Below, in pieces: positions 1-7,427 of a stretch of DNA of 36,184 nt; positions within the stretch are counted from its first letter, which is position 1; every line of letters starts with the position of its first letter. The notes beneath the pieces were generated by a model that was given only the letters and a program-made list of their open reading frames with translations, made no database searches and was not told the DNA's origin. A program made the translations under genes and the position numbers. The DNA is taken from the NCBI RefSeq assembly GCF_000982955.1, contig NZ_KQ058725.1, forward strand, positions 1 through 36,184, written 5' to 3'. Source of the stretch: Micromonospora sp. HK10. GTDB taxonomy: Bacteria > Actinomycetota > Actinomycetes > Mycobacteriales > Micromonosporaceae.

Positions 1-543
1 GGGGGTGGGGGTGGGGGTGGGCGTGCCGCCGCCGGAGCCGATCTGCAGGTCGACGCAGGAGTAGAAGGCGTTGGCGGTGTCCGCGATGTTCCAGATGGCC
101 AGCAGCTTCTGCCGGCCGGAGAAGCCGCTCAGGTTGACGGTGTGCGACACGGTGGCTCCGGGCTGCTGGCCGCCGCCGGCGACCACGGCCACCCGGGTGC
201 CGCCGATCCAGTACTCCCAGTTGGCCGTGGCGTGCCGGGCGGTGTTGACCCAGGTGAAGGTCACCGAGGTGCCGACGGTGGTGGCCGGCCAGTTGCGGCT
301 GTCGTCGTTGAGCACGGCGAACTGGGCGATCCCGGCGTGGCAGCTGCGCAGGCCCTTCGGGCCCTCGACGCTCTGCGGCTCGTACTTGATCTGGCCGCAG
401 TCGGGGACCCGGTTCTGGGCGCAGAGCGCCTGCCGGCTGGGCGGCGAGGAGACGTAGCCGTGGGCCTGGGCGGGCGCCGCGACGGCCAGGCTGGCGCCGA
501 GGACGCCGGTGGTTAGCAGCGGAAGGGTGACTCTTCGACGCAT
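1..543 (-). CDS. AA10 lytic polysaccharide monooxygenase, partial (3' end outside window)
   Basis: Secreted copper enzyme that oxidatively cleaves chitin or cellulose chains. The frame is open from the ATG at 541-543 to the window edge (181 codons), so the C-terminus is missing. A signal peptide (about residues 1-27, ending AQA) precedes His28 of HGYVSSPPSR; the mature N-terminal histidine is one half of the family's copper brace. His104 in TARHAT is the second copper histidine and Phe160 in ANAFYSC fits the axial position. Cysteines 41, 49, 68 and 163 are likely disulphides. The visible end is a Thr-Pro repeat linker, so a binding module (CBM2 or similar) probably follows beyond the edge; that is inference. 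The Shine-Dalgarno AAGGAG lies just upstream of the ATG. The gene is divergent from the glycosidase at 834. Cellulose versus chitin specificity cannot be decided. Confidence 0.93.
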   Translation of the reverse strand, partial: MRRRVTLPLLTTGVLGASLAVAAPAQAHGYVSSPPSRQALCAQNRVPDCGQIKYEPQSVEGPKGLRSCHAGIAQFAVLNDDSRNWPATTVGTSVTFTWVNTARHATANWEYWIGGTRVAVVAGGGQQPGATVSHTVNLSGFSGRQKLLAIWNIADTANAFYSCVDLQIGSGGGTPTPTPTP

Positions 544-581
544 GGCGGGCAACTCCTTCGTGGGTGGGGAAGGTACCCATG

Positions 582-610
582 AAGATAAATTAAACTTTGT
601 TAACAGTAAA
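582..610 (-). promoter_or_regulatory. Promoter of the LPMO gene
   Basis: On the minus strand, -35 TTTACT (605-610), a 17-base spacer and -10 TATCTT (582-587) are followed by the ATG 38 bases below the -10. The region is strikingly AT-rich against its surroundings. The spacer includes the TGTTAACA palindrome. Confidence 0.55.
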
Positions 611-626
611 GACCCTTGTCTATAGA
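597..626 (+). promoter_or_regulatory. Possible promoter of the glycosidase gene at 834
   Basis: TTGTTA (597-602), an 18-base spacer and TATAGA (621-626) resemble a housekeeping promoter on the plus strand. It overlaps the minus-strand LPMO promoter and would give a leader of about 200 bases. The rest of the 627-833 gap shows no gene I can support. Confidence 0.4.
598..605. promoter_or_regulatory. TGTTAACA palindrome between divergent polysaccharide-enzyme genes
   Basis: A perfect 8-bp palindrome sits next to the -35 of the LPMO promoter and inside the candidate promoter of the divergent glycosidase. A repressor bound here would affect both genes. The binding protein is unknown; this is not the CebR-type operator described for cellulase genes. 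Confidence 0.35.
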
Positions 627-833
627 TTCCGGCCGGCCCGTCGTGCCTTGAGCGGCTCGGACCGCTGTGGAATTCTTGGTGGCCGATGGTCTGCCACGCG
701 CGGGGCAGAGCGTCGTCCGATGGGCAACCGGAGCCCGGCAGGGCCCCGGGGGGCGGCGACACATCACCGGCAGCACCACGTCCAGGGTCCGCCGCGGCGC
801 GGCCGGACCCGCCCAGCCCATCGAAGGACCCCC

Positions 834-2939
834 ATGACCAACCGCACCACGCCCGGCTCCCCCACCCGGGCGTCCGGCCGGCGCCGCTGGACCGCGCTCG
901 CCGCCGGCCTCCTGCTCACCGCCGGCACACTCACCGGCATCGACGCCCCGGCCGTGGCCGCGGACGAAGCCCCGGTCGCCGTCACCGTCAACGCGCGGGC
1001 CGGCCTGGCCCGGGTGCCGGACACCGCGCTCGGAGTCAACCACGCCATCTGGGACGCCAACCTCGGCACCACCCAGACCTCCGACCTGCTCCGCGCCGCC
1101 GGCGTGCGGATGCTGCGCTACCCCGGCGGCTCGTACGCCGACATCTACCACTGGCGCGACCACAGCGCGCCCGGCGGCTACGTGGCCCCGGGGACCGACT
1201 TCGACACCTTCATGGCCGGGGCCCGCCGGGTCGGCGCCCAGCCCATGATCATCGCCAACTACGGCACCGGCACTCCGGCCGAGGCCGCCGACTGGGTCCG
1301 GTACGCCAACGTGACCAAGGGCTACGGCGCGAAGTACTGGACCATCGGCAACGAGAACTACGGCAACGGCCACTACGGCTCCGCCTGGGAGGCCGACGAC
1401 CACCCCGACAAGAGCGCCACCCAGTACGCGCGGCTGGTCGTCGAGTACGCCGACGCGATGAAGGCCGTCGACCCGAGCATCAAGGTCGGCGCGGTGCTGA
1501 CCATGCCGGCGAACTGGCCGGACGGGCTGACCGCCGGCGCCGACCCCGGGCCCTGGAACCAGACCGTCCTCACCCTGGCCGGCCCGAAGATCGACTTTGT
1601 CGACGTGCACTGGTACCCGGGCGGCAGCGCGGCCGACTCGCTGGCCCGGACCGCGCACATCCCCGACGCCAGCTGGCTGCTGCGCCAGCAGATCGCCCGG
1701 TACGCCGGCCCGAACGCCGGGCGGATCGGCATCAGCTTCACCGAGCTCAACGTCGGCGCCGGCCAGAACACCCAGCCCGGCGCGCTGTTCCTCGCCGACG
1801 CGTACAGCGGACTGCTGGAGAACGGCGCCTTCACGGTCCAGTGGTGGAACGTGCACAACGGCATCGGCACCGTCTCCGAGGTGGCCGGGCAGACCGACTA
1901 CGGCGACTTCGGGCTGCTGTCCAGCGGCGGCTGCACCGCCGACGGCACGGTCTGCGAACCGCCACTGAACACGCCGTTCGCGCCGTACCACGGGCTGGCC
2001 ATGATGAACCTCTTCACCCGCCCCGGTGACCAGTTCGTCCGCGCCGGCACCGACCAGCCGCTGGTCAGCGCGCACGCGGTCCGCCGGGCCGACGGTGTCC
2101 TCGCCGTGCTCCTGTTGAACAAGGACCCGGAGAACGCCCACCCGGTCACCATCGACTACGCGGGCTTCACCCCGTCGGGCGCGGCGCCGACCGTGCACAC
2201 CCTCGCCAACGGCGCCACCGGCATCGCCAGCGGGCAGTCCGGCAGCGCCACCAGCCGCACCCTGCCGCCGTACTCGCTGACCACCCTGGTGCTGCACCCG
2301 GCCGGCCCGACCCGGGTCGCGCCCGGCGCCCCGGGGCAGCCCACCGCCGGCGCGGTCACCGATCGGACCGCCACCCTCTCCTGGCCGGCCGCGGCCCGCA
2401 CGCCGGGCGGCGCGGCCATCGCCAAGTACGAGGTGTACCGGCAGCAGGGGGCGATCAGCGAGCAGCTCGGCGAGACCGCCGGCACCACGCTCACCGTCGG
2501 CAACCTGGAGGCCGGCCGCCGGTACACGGTGAACGTGCTGGCCCGGGACACCGCCGGCAACGTGTCCTGGTCCTCGCCGCCGCTGACCTTCGTCACCGGC
2601 ACCCCGGCGGAGAGCGCCTGCGCGGTGCGCTTCACCCTGGGTACCGACTGGGGCAACGGCTACGTCGGCACCGTGGACGTGGTCAACACCGGGCCGAGCC
2701 CGATCGACGGCTGGACGCTCAGCTGGACCTGGCCGACCCCCTGGCAGCAGGTGAGCAGCGGCTGGAGCGGGACCTGGTCGCAGACCGGCACCGCGGTGAA
2801 GGTCACCAGCACCGACGACAACCGCCGGCTCGCTGCCGGTGGCGGCGCCACGAGCACCGGCTTCGTCGGGGCGTACAGCGGGCCGAACGTGCTGCCCACC
2901 GCGTTCCGCCTGAACGGCACGCTCTGCACCACGCGCTGA
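834..2939 (+). CDS. Secreted alpha-L-arabinofuranosidase-like clan GH-A glycosidase with FN3 and CBM2
   Basis: A 701-residue secreted enzyme. The ATG at 834 is chosen because a Shine-Dalgarno GAAGGA lies just before it and a twin-arginine-like signal peptide (GRRRWTALAAGLLL, about residues 15-42) follows. The catalytic domain (about 45-490) has GNEN at 172-175 with Glu174 as probable acid/base, and FTELN with Glu304 as probable nucleophile, the clan GH-A arrangement of GH51-like arabinofuranosidases. A fibronectin type III domain (about 500-590) connects to a CBM2 cellulose-binding module (about 596-701; conserved Trp residues, Cys near both ends). Such proteins are often called only 'cellulose-binding protein'. 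With the divergent LPMO it suggests plant cell-wall attack. The exact substrate (arabinan, arabinoxylan or other) is not settled by the sequence. Confidence 0.85.
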   Translation: MTNRTTPGSPTRASGRRRWTALAAGLLLTAGTLTGIDAPAVAADEAPVAVTVNARAGLARVPDTALGVNHAIWDANLGTTQTSDLLRAAGVRMLRYPGGSYADIYHWRDHSAPGGYVAPGTDFDTFMAGARRVGAQPMIIANYGTGTPAEAADWVRYANVTKGYGAKYWTIGNENYGNGHYGSAWEADDHPDKSATQYARLVVEYADAMKAVDPSIKVGAVLTMPANWPDGLTAGADPGPWNQTVLTLAGPKIDFVDVHWYPGGSAADSLARTAHIPDASWLLRQQIARYAGPNAGRIGISFTELNVGAGQNTQPGALFLADAYSGLLENGAFTVQWWNVHNGIGTVSEVAGQTDYGDFGLLSSGGCTADGTVCEPPLNTPFAPYHGLAMMNLFTRPGDQFVRAGTDQPLVSAHAVRRADGVLAVLLLNKDPENAHPVTIDYAGFTPSGAAPTVHTLANGATGIASGQSGSATSRTLPPYSLTTLVLHPAGPTRVAPGAPGQPTAGAVTDRTATLSWPAAARTPGGAAIAKYEVYRQQGAISEQLGETAGTTLTVGNLEAGRRYTVNVLARDTAGNVSWSSPPLTFVTGTPAESACAVRFTLGTDWGNGYVGTVDVVNTGPSPIDGWTLSWTWPTPWQQVSSGWSGTWSQTGTAVKVTSTDDNRRLAAGGGATSTGFVGAYSGPNVLPTAFRLNGTLCTTR

Positions 2940-3008
2940 GCGGCCCGGTCCCCGGCCCCGCGACGCGACCCGGCGGCGTGGGGCCGCGGCACCGTGGCCC
3001 CACCCCGC

Positions 3009-3120
3009 TCGGACCGGGTTCGCGCCGGTCGGGCCGGGGTGGCGCCGGCCGGGCCCGGGTGGCACCGGTCGGACCGGGTTCGCGCCGGTCGGACCGGCGT
3101 GGCACCGGTCGGACCGGGCC
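3009..3120. repeat. 20-bp palindromic tandem repeat, about 5.6 copies
   Basis: Units start at 3009, 3029, 3049, 3069, 3089 and 3109 (partial). The commonest unit is TCGGACCGGGTTCGCGCCGG with a few substitutions. The junction between some units forms CCGGTC-G-GACCGG, a near-gapless palindrome, so the transcript can fold into hairpins. The array lies between the converging ends of the genes at 834-2939 and 3131-4009 and may act as a two-way transcription end. Confidence 0.85.
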
Positions 3121-3130
3121 CGGCTGAGGC

Positions 3131-4009
3131 CTAGCGTCGACCGTCGCCCACCGTGCCGGCCCGGCTCGGTGGGCGGCGGGGTCGCGGGGGCCGGCGCATC
3201 CCGGGGCGCGGCGGCTCGACCAGGTGCGGCCGGAGCCGGACGACCGGCACCGGCACGGCCGTCGGGCGGCGCACCGGCCGGGGCCGGGGCAGCACGATCA
3301 GGATCAGCCCGAGCAGGGCGGCGGCCACGATGCCGTCGAGCCAGTAGTGGTTGCCCGTGCCGACCACCACGAGCAGGGTGAGCAGCGGGTGCGCGAGCCA
3401 GAGCCAGCGCAGCCGGCCGGCGGTGACGGCGACGAGCGCGACCGCGACGGCCAGCGCCCAGCCGACGTGCAGCGAGGGCATCGCCGCGTACTGGTTGCTG
3501 AGGGTGTCCGCGTCGGGTGCCCCGTAGACGGCCGGACCGTACCGGCGACCGGTGTCGACCAGGCCGGTCAGCGCGGTCATCCGGGGTGGGGCGAGCGGGA
3601 ACAGCATGTGCAGCACGAGCGCCGCCCCGGTGAGCGCGACGAGGGCGCGCCGGATCCACCGGTAGTGCGCCGGCTGGCGGAGGTAGAGCCACACCAGGCA
3701 GAGCGCGGTGGCCGGGAAGTGCACGTACGCGTAGTAGCAGTTGGCCAGCTTGACCAGCAGCACGTGGGCGAGGAGCGGGTCCTGCAGCAGCGCCTCGCCG
3801 GGCAGGTGCAGCAGCCGTTCCAGTCCCCAGACCCGCTCGCCGTTGGCCAGCGCGGTCGCCGCCCGGCCGTCGGCGAGGACCCGGCCCGCCTTGTACGCGA
3901 GGAACAGCGCGGCCACGAGCGCCAGTTCGCGCAGGGCCCGGTGCACCGCCGCGGCCCGGCCCTGGTCGGCCGGGGCCGGCCGGGGGGACGCCGCCTCCGT
4001 GGTGTCCAC
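3131..4009 (-). CDS. PAP2-superfamily membrane phosphatase (inositolphosphotransferase-like)
   Basis: A 292-residue integral membrane protein with about five or six hydrophobic segments between residues 28 and 236, followed by an Arg/Pro-rich cytoplasmic tail. The motifs MPSLHVGW (His181) and GNHYWLDG (His221, Asp225) are the second and third conserved motifs of the PAP2 fold, in the spacing of the AUR1/inositol-phosphorylceramide-synthase-like branch. Family members transfer or hydrolyse phosphate on lipid head groups at the outer membrane face. The start is the GTG at 4007-4009, preceded by GAGGA; no in-frame ATG fits better. It is separated from the MFS gene upstream by a strong hairpin, so it is probably transcribed alone. 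The actual lipid substrate is unknown. Confidence 0.85.
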   Translation of the reverse strand: MDTTEAASPRPAPADQGRAAAVHRALRELALVAALFLAYKAGRVLADGRAATALANGERVWGLERLLHLPGEALLQDPLLAHVLLVKLANCYYAYVHFPATALCLVWLYLRQPAHYRWIRRALVALTGAALVLHMLFPLAPPRMTALTGLVDTGRRYGPAVYGAPDADTLSNQYAAMPSLHVGWALAVAVALVAVTAGRLRWLWLAHPLLTLLVVVGTGNHYWLDGIVAAALLGLILIVLPRPRPVRRPTAVPVPVVRLRPHLVEPPRPGMRRPPRPRRPPSRAGTVGDGRR

Positions 4010-4055
4010 AGTTCCTCGATTCGGGTCGCGGCCGGGGGTCCGGCCTCTCTGGCAC

Positions 4056-4095
4056 GGGCCAGGGCCGGCGCCGATGTCGGCGACGGCCCTGGCCC
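4056..4095 (-). terminator. Hairpin terminator after the MFS gene
   Basis: GGGCCAGGGCC (4056-4066) pairs perfectly with 4085-4095, with a second short stem (GCCGA/TCGGC) inside. It starts 12 bases after the MFS stop codon. There is no T tract, as is common in actinomycetes. Confidence 0.6.
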
Positions 4096-4107
4096 GGGGG
4101 TGCGGCG

Positions 4108-5745
4108 TCAGCGGCGTACCGGATCCTTCGTGCCGGGGTCGATGGCGACCTCGTCGAAGGCGGGCGCACCGTCCACCGCGTCGGCCGCCACCGCGACCGA
4201 CCGGCTGGTGTCCGGCAGGTCCAGGCTGGACCGGAGCATCACCGGCTTGAGCAACAGCGCGGCGATGATGCCGACCACCGCGATGGCCGCCGAGATGAGG
4301 AAGATGTGCCCGGTGGCGTCACCGTACGCGGCCCGCACAATCTCCTGTACGGGGGCCGGCAGGGCGCCCAGGTTCAGCGTGCTGCTGCCGCCCCCGCCGG
4401 AGGTGGGGATGCCGGCGGCGGCCAGGTCGTGGGTGATCCGGTCGGTCACCCGGCGAGCCAGGACGGCGCCGAGCACGGACACCCCGATGGTGCCGCCGAG
4501 CGAGCGGAAGAAGGCGACGGTCGAGCTGGCCGCGCCGATGTCCCGGAGCGCGACGGTGTTCTGCACCGCGAGCACGAGGTTCTGCATGGTCATGCCGACG
4601 CCGACCCCGACGATGAACATGGCGGCGCCGACCAGCACCAGCGACGTCTCGTGGTCGACCGTGCCGAGCAGGGCGAACCCGGCGACCAGGATGATCGAGC
4701 CGGCGACGATGTACGGCTTGATCCGGCCGGTGGCGGTGATCAGCCGGCCGGCGACGATCGAGGAGATCAGCACGCCGGCCATCATCGGGATGGTCAGCAG
4801 GCCGGCCTCGGTCGGGCTGTAGCCGCGGCCGATCTGGAAGTACTGGCCGAGGAAGACCGCGCCGCCGAACATGGCCATGCCGACCGCGAGGCTGCCGAGG
4901 ATGGCCAGGGCGGTGGTCCGCTCCCGGACGATGGCCAGCGGCACGACCGGCTCGGCCGCCCGGGACTCGACCCACACCGCCAGGGCGAGCAGCAGCACGG
5001 AGCCACCGACCATCGCGCCGGTCTGCCAGGACAGCCAGGCGAACGAGTCGTCGACGAAGGAGATCCAGATCAGCAGCAGGCTGACCCCGGCCGCGATGAG
5101 GCCGGCGCCCAGGTAGTCGATCTTGACGTTCTCCCGCCGGACGGTCGGCAGGTTCAGCGTGATCTGCAACAGGATCAGCGCGACCGCCGCTACCGGCACG
5201 CCGACGAAGAAGCACCAGCGCCAGCCGAGCCACGAGGTGTCGACGATGAGGCCGCCGAGCAGCGGGCCGCCGACGGTGGCCAGCGCCATCACGCCGCCGA
5301 GGTAGCCGTTGTAGCGACCGCGCTCCCGCGGCGGGATCATGGCCGCGATGGCGACCTGGACGAGCGCCTGCAGGCCGCCGACACCGACGCCCTGGAAGGC
5401 GCGGGCGCCGATCAGCTGGCCGGCGCTCTGCGCGAAGCCGGCCACCACCGAGCCGGCCAGGAAGACCACGATGGCGATCTGGATCAGCAGCTTCTTGTTG
5501 AACAGGTCCGCCAGCTTGCCCCAGATCGGGGTGGTCGCGGTGGCCGTGAGCAGGGTGGCGGTGACCACCCAGGTGTACTGGGTCTGGGACCCGTTCAGCG
5601 CCCCGATGATCTTCGGCAGGGCGGTCGAGACCACCGTGCTGCTGAGCATCGCGACGAAGAGCACCAGCAGCAGGCCGCTGAGTGCCTCCAGCGTCCGCCG
5701 GTGGCTCATGGGCTCGGCTTCAGCCGTTACGGTGGGTGCGCTCAT
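4108..5745 (-). CDS. DHA2-family MFS drug efflux transporter (EmrB/QacA type)
   Basis: A 545-residue protein with about 14 hydrophobic segments, the size and topology of the DHA2 branch of the major facilitator superfamily, which exports drugs in exchange for protons. WGKLADLFNKK (about residues 75-85) matches the loop 2-3 motif, and GARAFQGVGVGGLQ lies in TM4. The ATG (5743-5745) overlaps the TGA of the marR gene by 4 bp, with GGAGGA inside the end of marR, so translation is coupled and the two form an operon. A MarR-exporter pair normally means the exporter is induced by a toxic ligand that releases MarR. The ligand cannot be read from the sequence. Confidence 0.92.
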   Translation of the reverse strand: MSAPTVTAEAEPMSHRRTLEALSGLLLVLFVAMLSSTVVSTALPKIIGALNGSQTQYTWVVTATLLTATATTPIWGKLADLFNKKLLIQIAIVVFLAGSVVAGFAQSAGQLIGARAFQGVGVGGLQALVQVAIAAMIPPRERGRYNGYLGGVMALATVGGPLLGGLIVDTSWLGWRWCFFVGVPVAAVALILLQITLNLPTVRRENVKIDYLGAGLIAAGVSLLLIWISFVDDSFAWLSWQTGAMVGGSVLLLALAVWVESRAAEPVVPLAIVRERTTALAILGSLAVGMAMFGGAVFLGQYFQIGRGYSPTEAGLLTIPMMAGVLISSIVAGRLITATGRIKPYIVAGSIILVAGFALLGTVDHETSLVLVGAAMFIVGVGVGMTMQNLVLAVQNTVALRDIGAASSTVAFFRSLGGTIGVSVLGAVLARRVTDRITHDLAAAGIPTSGGGGSSTLNLGALPAPVQEIVRAAYGDATGHIFLISAAIAVVGIIAALLLKPVMLRSSLDLPDTSRSVAVAADAVDGAPAFDEVAIDPGTKDPVRR

Positions 5746-6197
5746 CGCGCGTCCTCCAGGTTGTCGTGGTGTGCGAGGGCGACCTCGAGGTCGCGGGTGA
5801 ATCGACCGAGCGCGACGGAGAACGCCGTCACCTCGTCGGGAGTCCAGTCGGCGAGCGCCCCGGCGAGCACCCGGCCGTACCAGTCCTCGGTGTCGGCTAG
5901 GGCGGTCCGGCCCGCCTCGGTCAGCGTGAGCCGGCTGGCCCGCCGGTCGTCGGGGTCGGCCGTCCGCTCGACCAGGCCGTCGGCCACCAGGGTGGCGACG
6001 GCCCGGCTGACGGTGGACGGATCGAGCCGGCTCCGCTCGGCCAGGTCGCGGGCCTGGCAGCCGTCGATCTGCCGCAGCAGCCCGACCAGCCCGGGTGGGA
6101 CGGCCGGCTGGTGGTGGGCGCGGCGCTGCTTGAGCAGCCGGACGCCGGTCAGCAGTTCCTGAAGCCGCGTGCCGAGTTCGCGGGTGGCGGTGCGCAC
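5742..6197 (-). CDS. MarR-family transcriptional regulator
   Basis: A 151-residue winged-helix repressor. The open frame extends far upstream, but the GTG at 6195-6197 is chosen because GGAGGAGG lies just before it and the protein then has normal MarR length. The wing-helix region CQARDLAERSRLDPSTVSRA (about 58-77) is followed by the wing DPDDRRASRLTLTEAG, the most conserved MarR stretch. It overlaps the MFS gene by 4 bp. Two TTGC-spacer-GCAA inverted repeats in its promoter suggest autoregulation. A divergent TetR gene begins 103 bases away, so both may share control of the exporter region. Confidence 0.92.
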   Translation of the reverse strand: MRTATRELGTRLQELLTGVRLLKQRRAHHQPAVPPGLVGLLRQIDGCQARDLAERSRLDPSTVSRAVATLVADGLVERTADPDDRRASRLTLTEAGRTALADTEDWYGRVLAGALADWTPDEVTAFSVALGRFTRDLEVALAHHDNLEDAR

Positions 6198-6220
6198 GGT
6201 CCTCCTCCGGCCAGCGTTGG

Positions 6221-6261
6221 TTGCCTCAAGCAATAATCGACGAATCTTGCTCAGTGCGCAA
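6221..6261. promoter_or_regulatory. Two candidate MarR operators
   Basis: TTGC-N5-GCAA (6221-6233) covers the expected transcription start, and TTGC-N7-GCAA (6247-6261) overlaps the -35 box of marR. Inverted repeats of this arm sequence are typical of MarR-family sites. The second also lies 2 bases from the -35 of the divergent tetR gene. Confidence 0.5.
6233..6261 (-). promoter_or_regulatory. Promoter of the marR-MFS operon
   Basis: On the minus strand, -35 TTGCGC (6256-6261), a 17-base spacer and -10 GATTAT (6233-6238) precede the marR GTG by 35 bases. Confidence 0.5.
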
Positions 6262-6263
6262 CT

Positions 6264-6293
6264 TTGCCGAATGAGAAACGGATCACGTATGCT
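6264..6293 (+). promoter_or_regulatory. Leaderless promoter of tetR
   Basis: TTGCCG (6264-6269), an 18-base spacer and TATGCT (6288-6293) end 7 bases before the ATG at 6301. Transcription would begin at or next to the start codon. No Shine-Dalgarno is present. Confidence 0.6.
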
Positions 6294-6300
6294 GGCCGCC

Positions 6301-6888
6301 ATGCGGGAGACGACCGGGCTCCGGGAGCGCAAGAAGGCGGCCACCCGCCTCGCGCTGCACGAGGCCGCCCTGCGCCTCGCCGCCGAACAGGGCCTCGAGC
6401 GGATCACGGTCGAAGCCATCGCCGATGCCGCCAACGTCTCCCGGCGCACCTTCTCCAACTACTTCTCCAGCAAGGAAGAGGCGCTCTTCCACGGCGACAC
6501 CGCCCGGCTGCGCCAGATGCTCGACGTGCTGCACGAGCGCCCGGCCGACGAGCCGCCGTGGACCGCGCTCAGCGCGGCGGCCCTGCACCTCGCCGCCGAC
6601 GTGTACGACGACCCGGCCCGGACCTGGCTCACCCGCCGCCGCGAGGTGCACGGCCACCCGGGCCTCCTCGCGCACCAGGTCGTCGCGTACACGGCGATCG
6701 AGCGGGAGCTCTCCGGCGAGATCGCCCGCCGGCTCGGCGGCCCGGACAGCGGGCTGCGCTCCCGGATCCTGGCCGCCACCTTCCTGGCCACCCTGCGGGT
6801 CGGCATCCAGCACTGGATCGAGCACCCCGACCAGCCGCTGGTCGACACCATCCGGGCGGCGCTCGCCGCCGCCCCGCCGGCCGGCTGA
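6301..6888 (+). CDS. TetR-family transcriptional regulator
   Basis: A 195-residue regulator. The N-terminal helix-turn-helix (about residues 14-62) contains ITVEAIADAANVSRRTFSNY and FSSKEEAL, a standard TetR signature; the C-terminal part is the ligand and dimer domain and is poorly conserved. ATG 6301 is chosen over the in-frame ATG at 6289 because the -10 box TATGCT overlaps the latter. It is divergent from marR and the MFS exporter, so it could be a second regulator of that exporter; this is inference from position. Its stop codon lies at the left end of a 52-bp tandem repeat array. Confidence 0.9.
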   Translation: MRETTGLRERKKAATRLALHEAALRLAAEQGLERITVEAIADAANVSRRTFSNYFSSKEEALFHGDTARLRQMLDVLHERPADEPPWTALSAAALHLAADVYDDPARTWLTRRREVHGHPGLLAHQVVAYTAIERELSGEIARRLGGPDSGLRSRILAATFLATLRVGIQHWIEHPDQPLVDTIRAALAAAPPAG

Positions 6889-7042
6889 CGCCGGCGCCAC
6901 CGCGGGCTGTCGGAGGGGACCGCCACCGCCGGCCGGCGGACGCCGGCGCCACCGCGGGCTGTCGGAGGGGACCGCTACCGCCGGCCGGCGGACGCCGGCG
7001 CCACCGCGGGCTGTCGGAGGGGACCGCTACCGTCGGCCGGTG
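6887..7042. repeat. 52-bp tandem repeat, three copies, filling the tetR-mmcQ gap
   Basis: Copies are 6887-6938, 6939-6990 and 6991-7042, differing at only a few positions. The tetR stop TGA (6886-6888) opens copy 1, and the GTG start of the next gene (7040-7042) closes copy 3. The first two copies carry (C/T)ACCGC and GCG where copy 3 has the TACCGT box and the GTG. CCGCCGGCCGGCGG, a perfect palindrome, spans the copy junctions 1/2 and 2/3. The unit length is not a multiple of 3, so it is not coding. Confidence 0.92.
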
Positions 7043-7399
7043 GTCACCGTCGACGACGTCCGCGCCCTCGCCCGGACGCTCCCCCGCACCACCGAGCACG
7101 TCATCCACGACCGGATCAAGTTCCGGGTCGGGCGGATCGTCTACGTCGCGTTCTCCCGCGACGAGCGGAGCATGGGCTTCGGCTACCCGAAGGAGCAGCG
7201 GGACGCCCTGGTCGCCGCCGAACCCGACCTGTTCTTCCTGCCCCGCCCGTCCGACCTGCGTTTCCACTGGGTCTGCTGTCACCTCGACCGGCTCGACCGG
7301 GAGCAGATGACCGAGCTGGTGACCGAGGCGTGGCGGATGGTGGTGCCCAAGTTCCTCGCCCGGGAGCGGCTGGGCGACGGCCGCCCGGGGCTTCGGTGA
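7040..7399 (+). CDS. MmcQ/YjbR-family protein
   Basis: A 119-residue cytoplasmic protein of the MmcQ/YjbR family, whose fold resembles double-wing DNA-binding proteins but whose cellular role is unproven. Typical features are the N-terminal VDDVRALARTLPRTTEH, the central GFGYPKEQRDALVAAEPDLF and the late RFHWVCCHLDRLD with EAWRMVVPK. The GTG start lies in the third copy of the 52-bp repeat, 6 bases after a TACCGT box, which suggests a leaderless mRNA. The GGAGGGG upstream is too far away to serve as a ribosome-binding site. Nothing nearby indicates a specific partner. Confidence 0.85.
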   Translation: MVTVDDVRALARTLPRTTEHVIHDRIKFRVGRIVYVAFSRDERSMGFGYPKEQRDALVAAEPDLFFLPRPSDLRFHWVCCHLDRLDREQMTELVTEAWRMVVPKFLARERLGDGRPGLR

Positions 7400-7427
7400 G
7401 AGCGGTCTCACGCCGTACCGTCCGGGC

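Noticed and set aside
600..4169. Very long minus-strand open frame (1189 codons) over the glycosidase gene
   Set aside because: It is antisense to a complete enzyme with signal peptide, catalytic glutamates and CBM2; its product is Arg/Gly/Pro-rich, the usual shadow of GC-rich coding DNA.
6887..7042. CRISPR-like array
   Set aside because: The copies are contiguous with no variable spacers; it is a simple tandem repeat.
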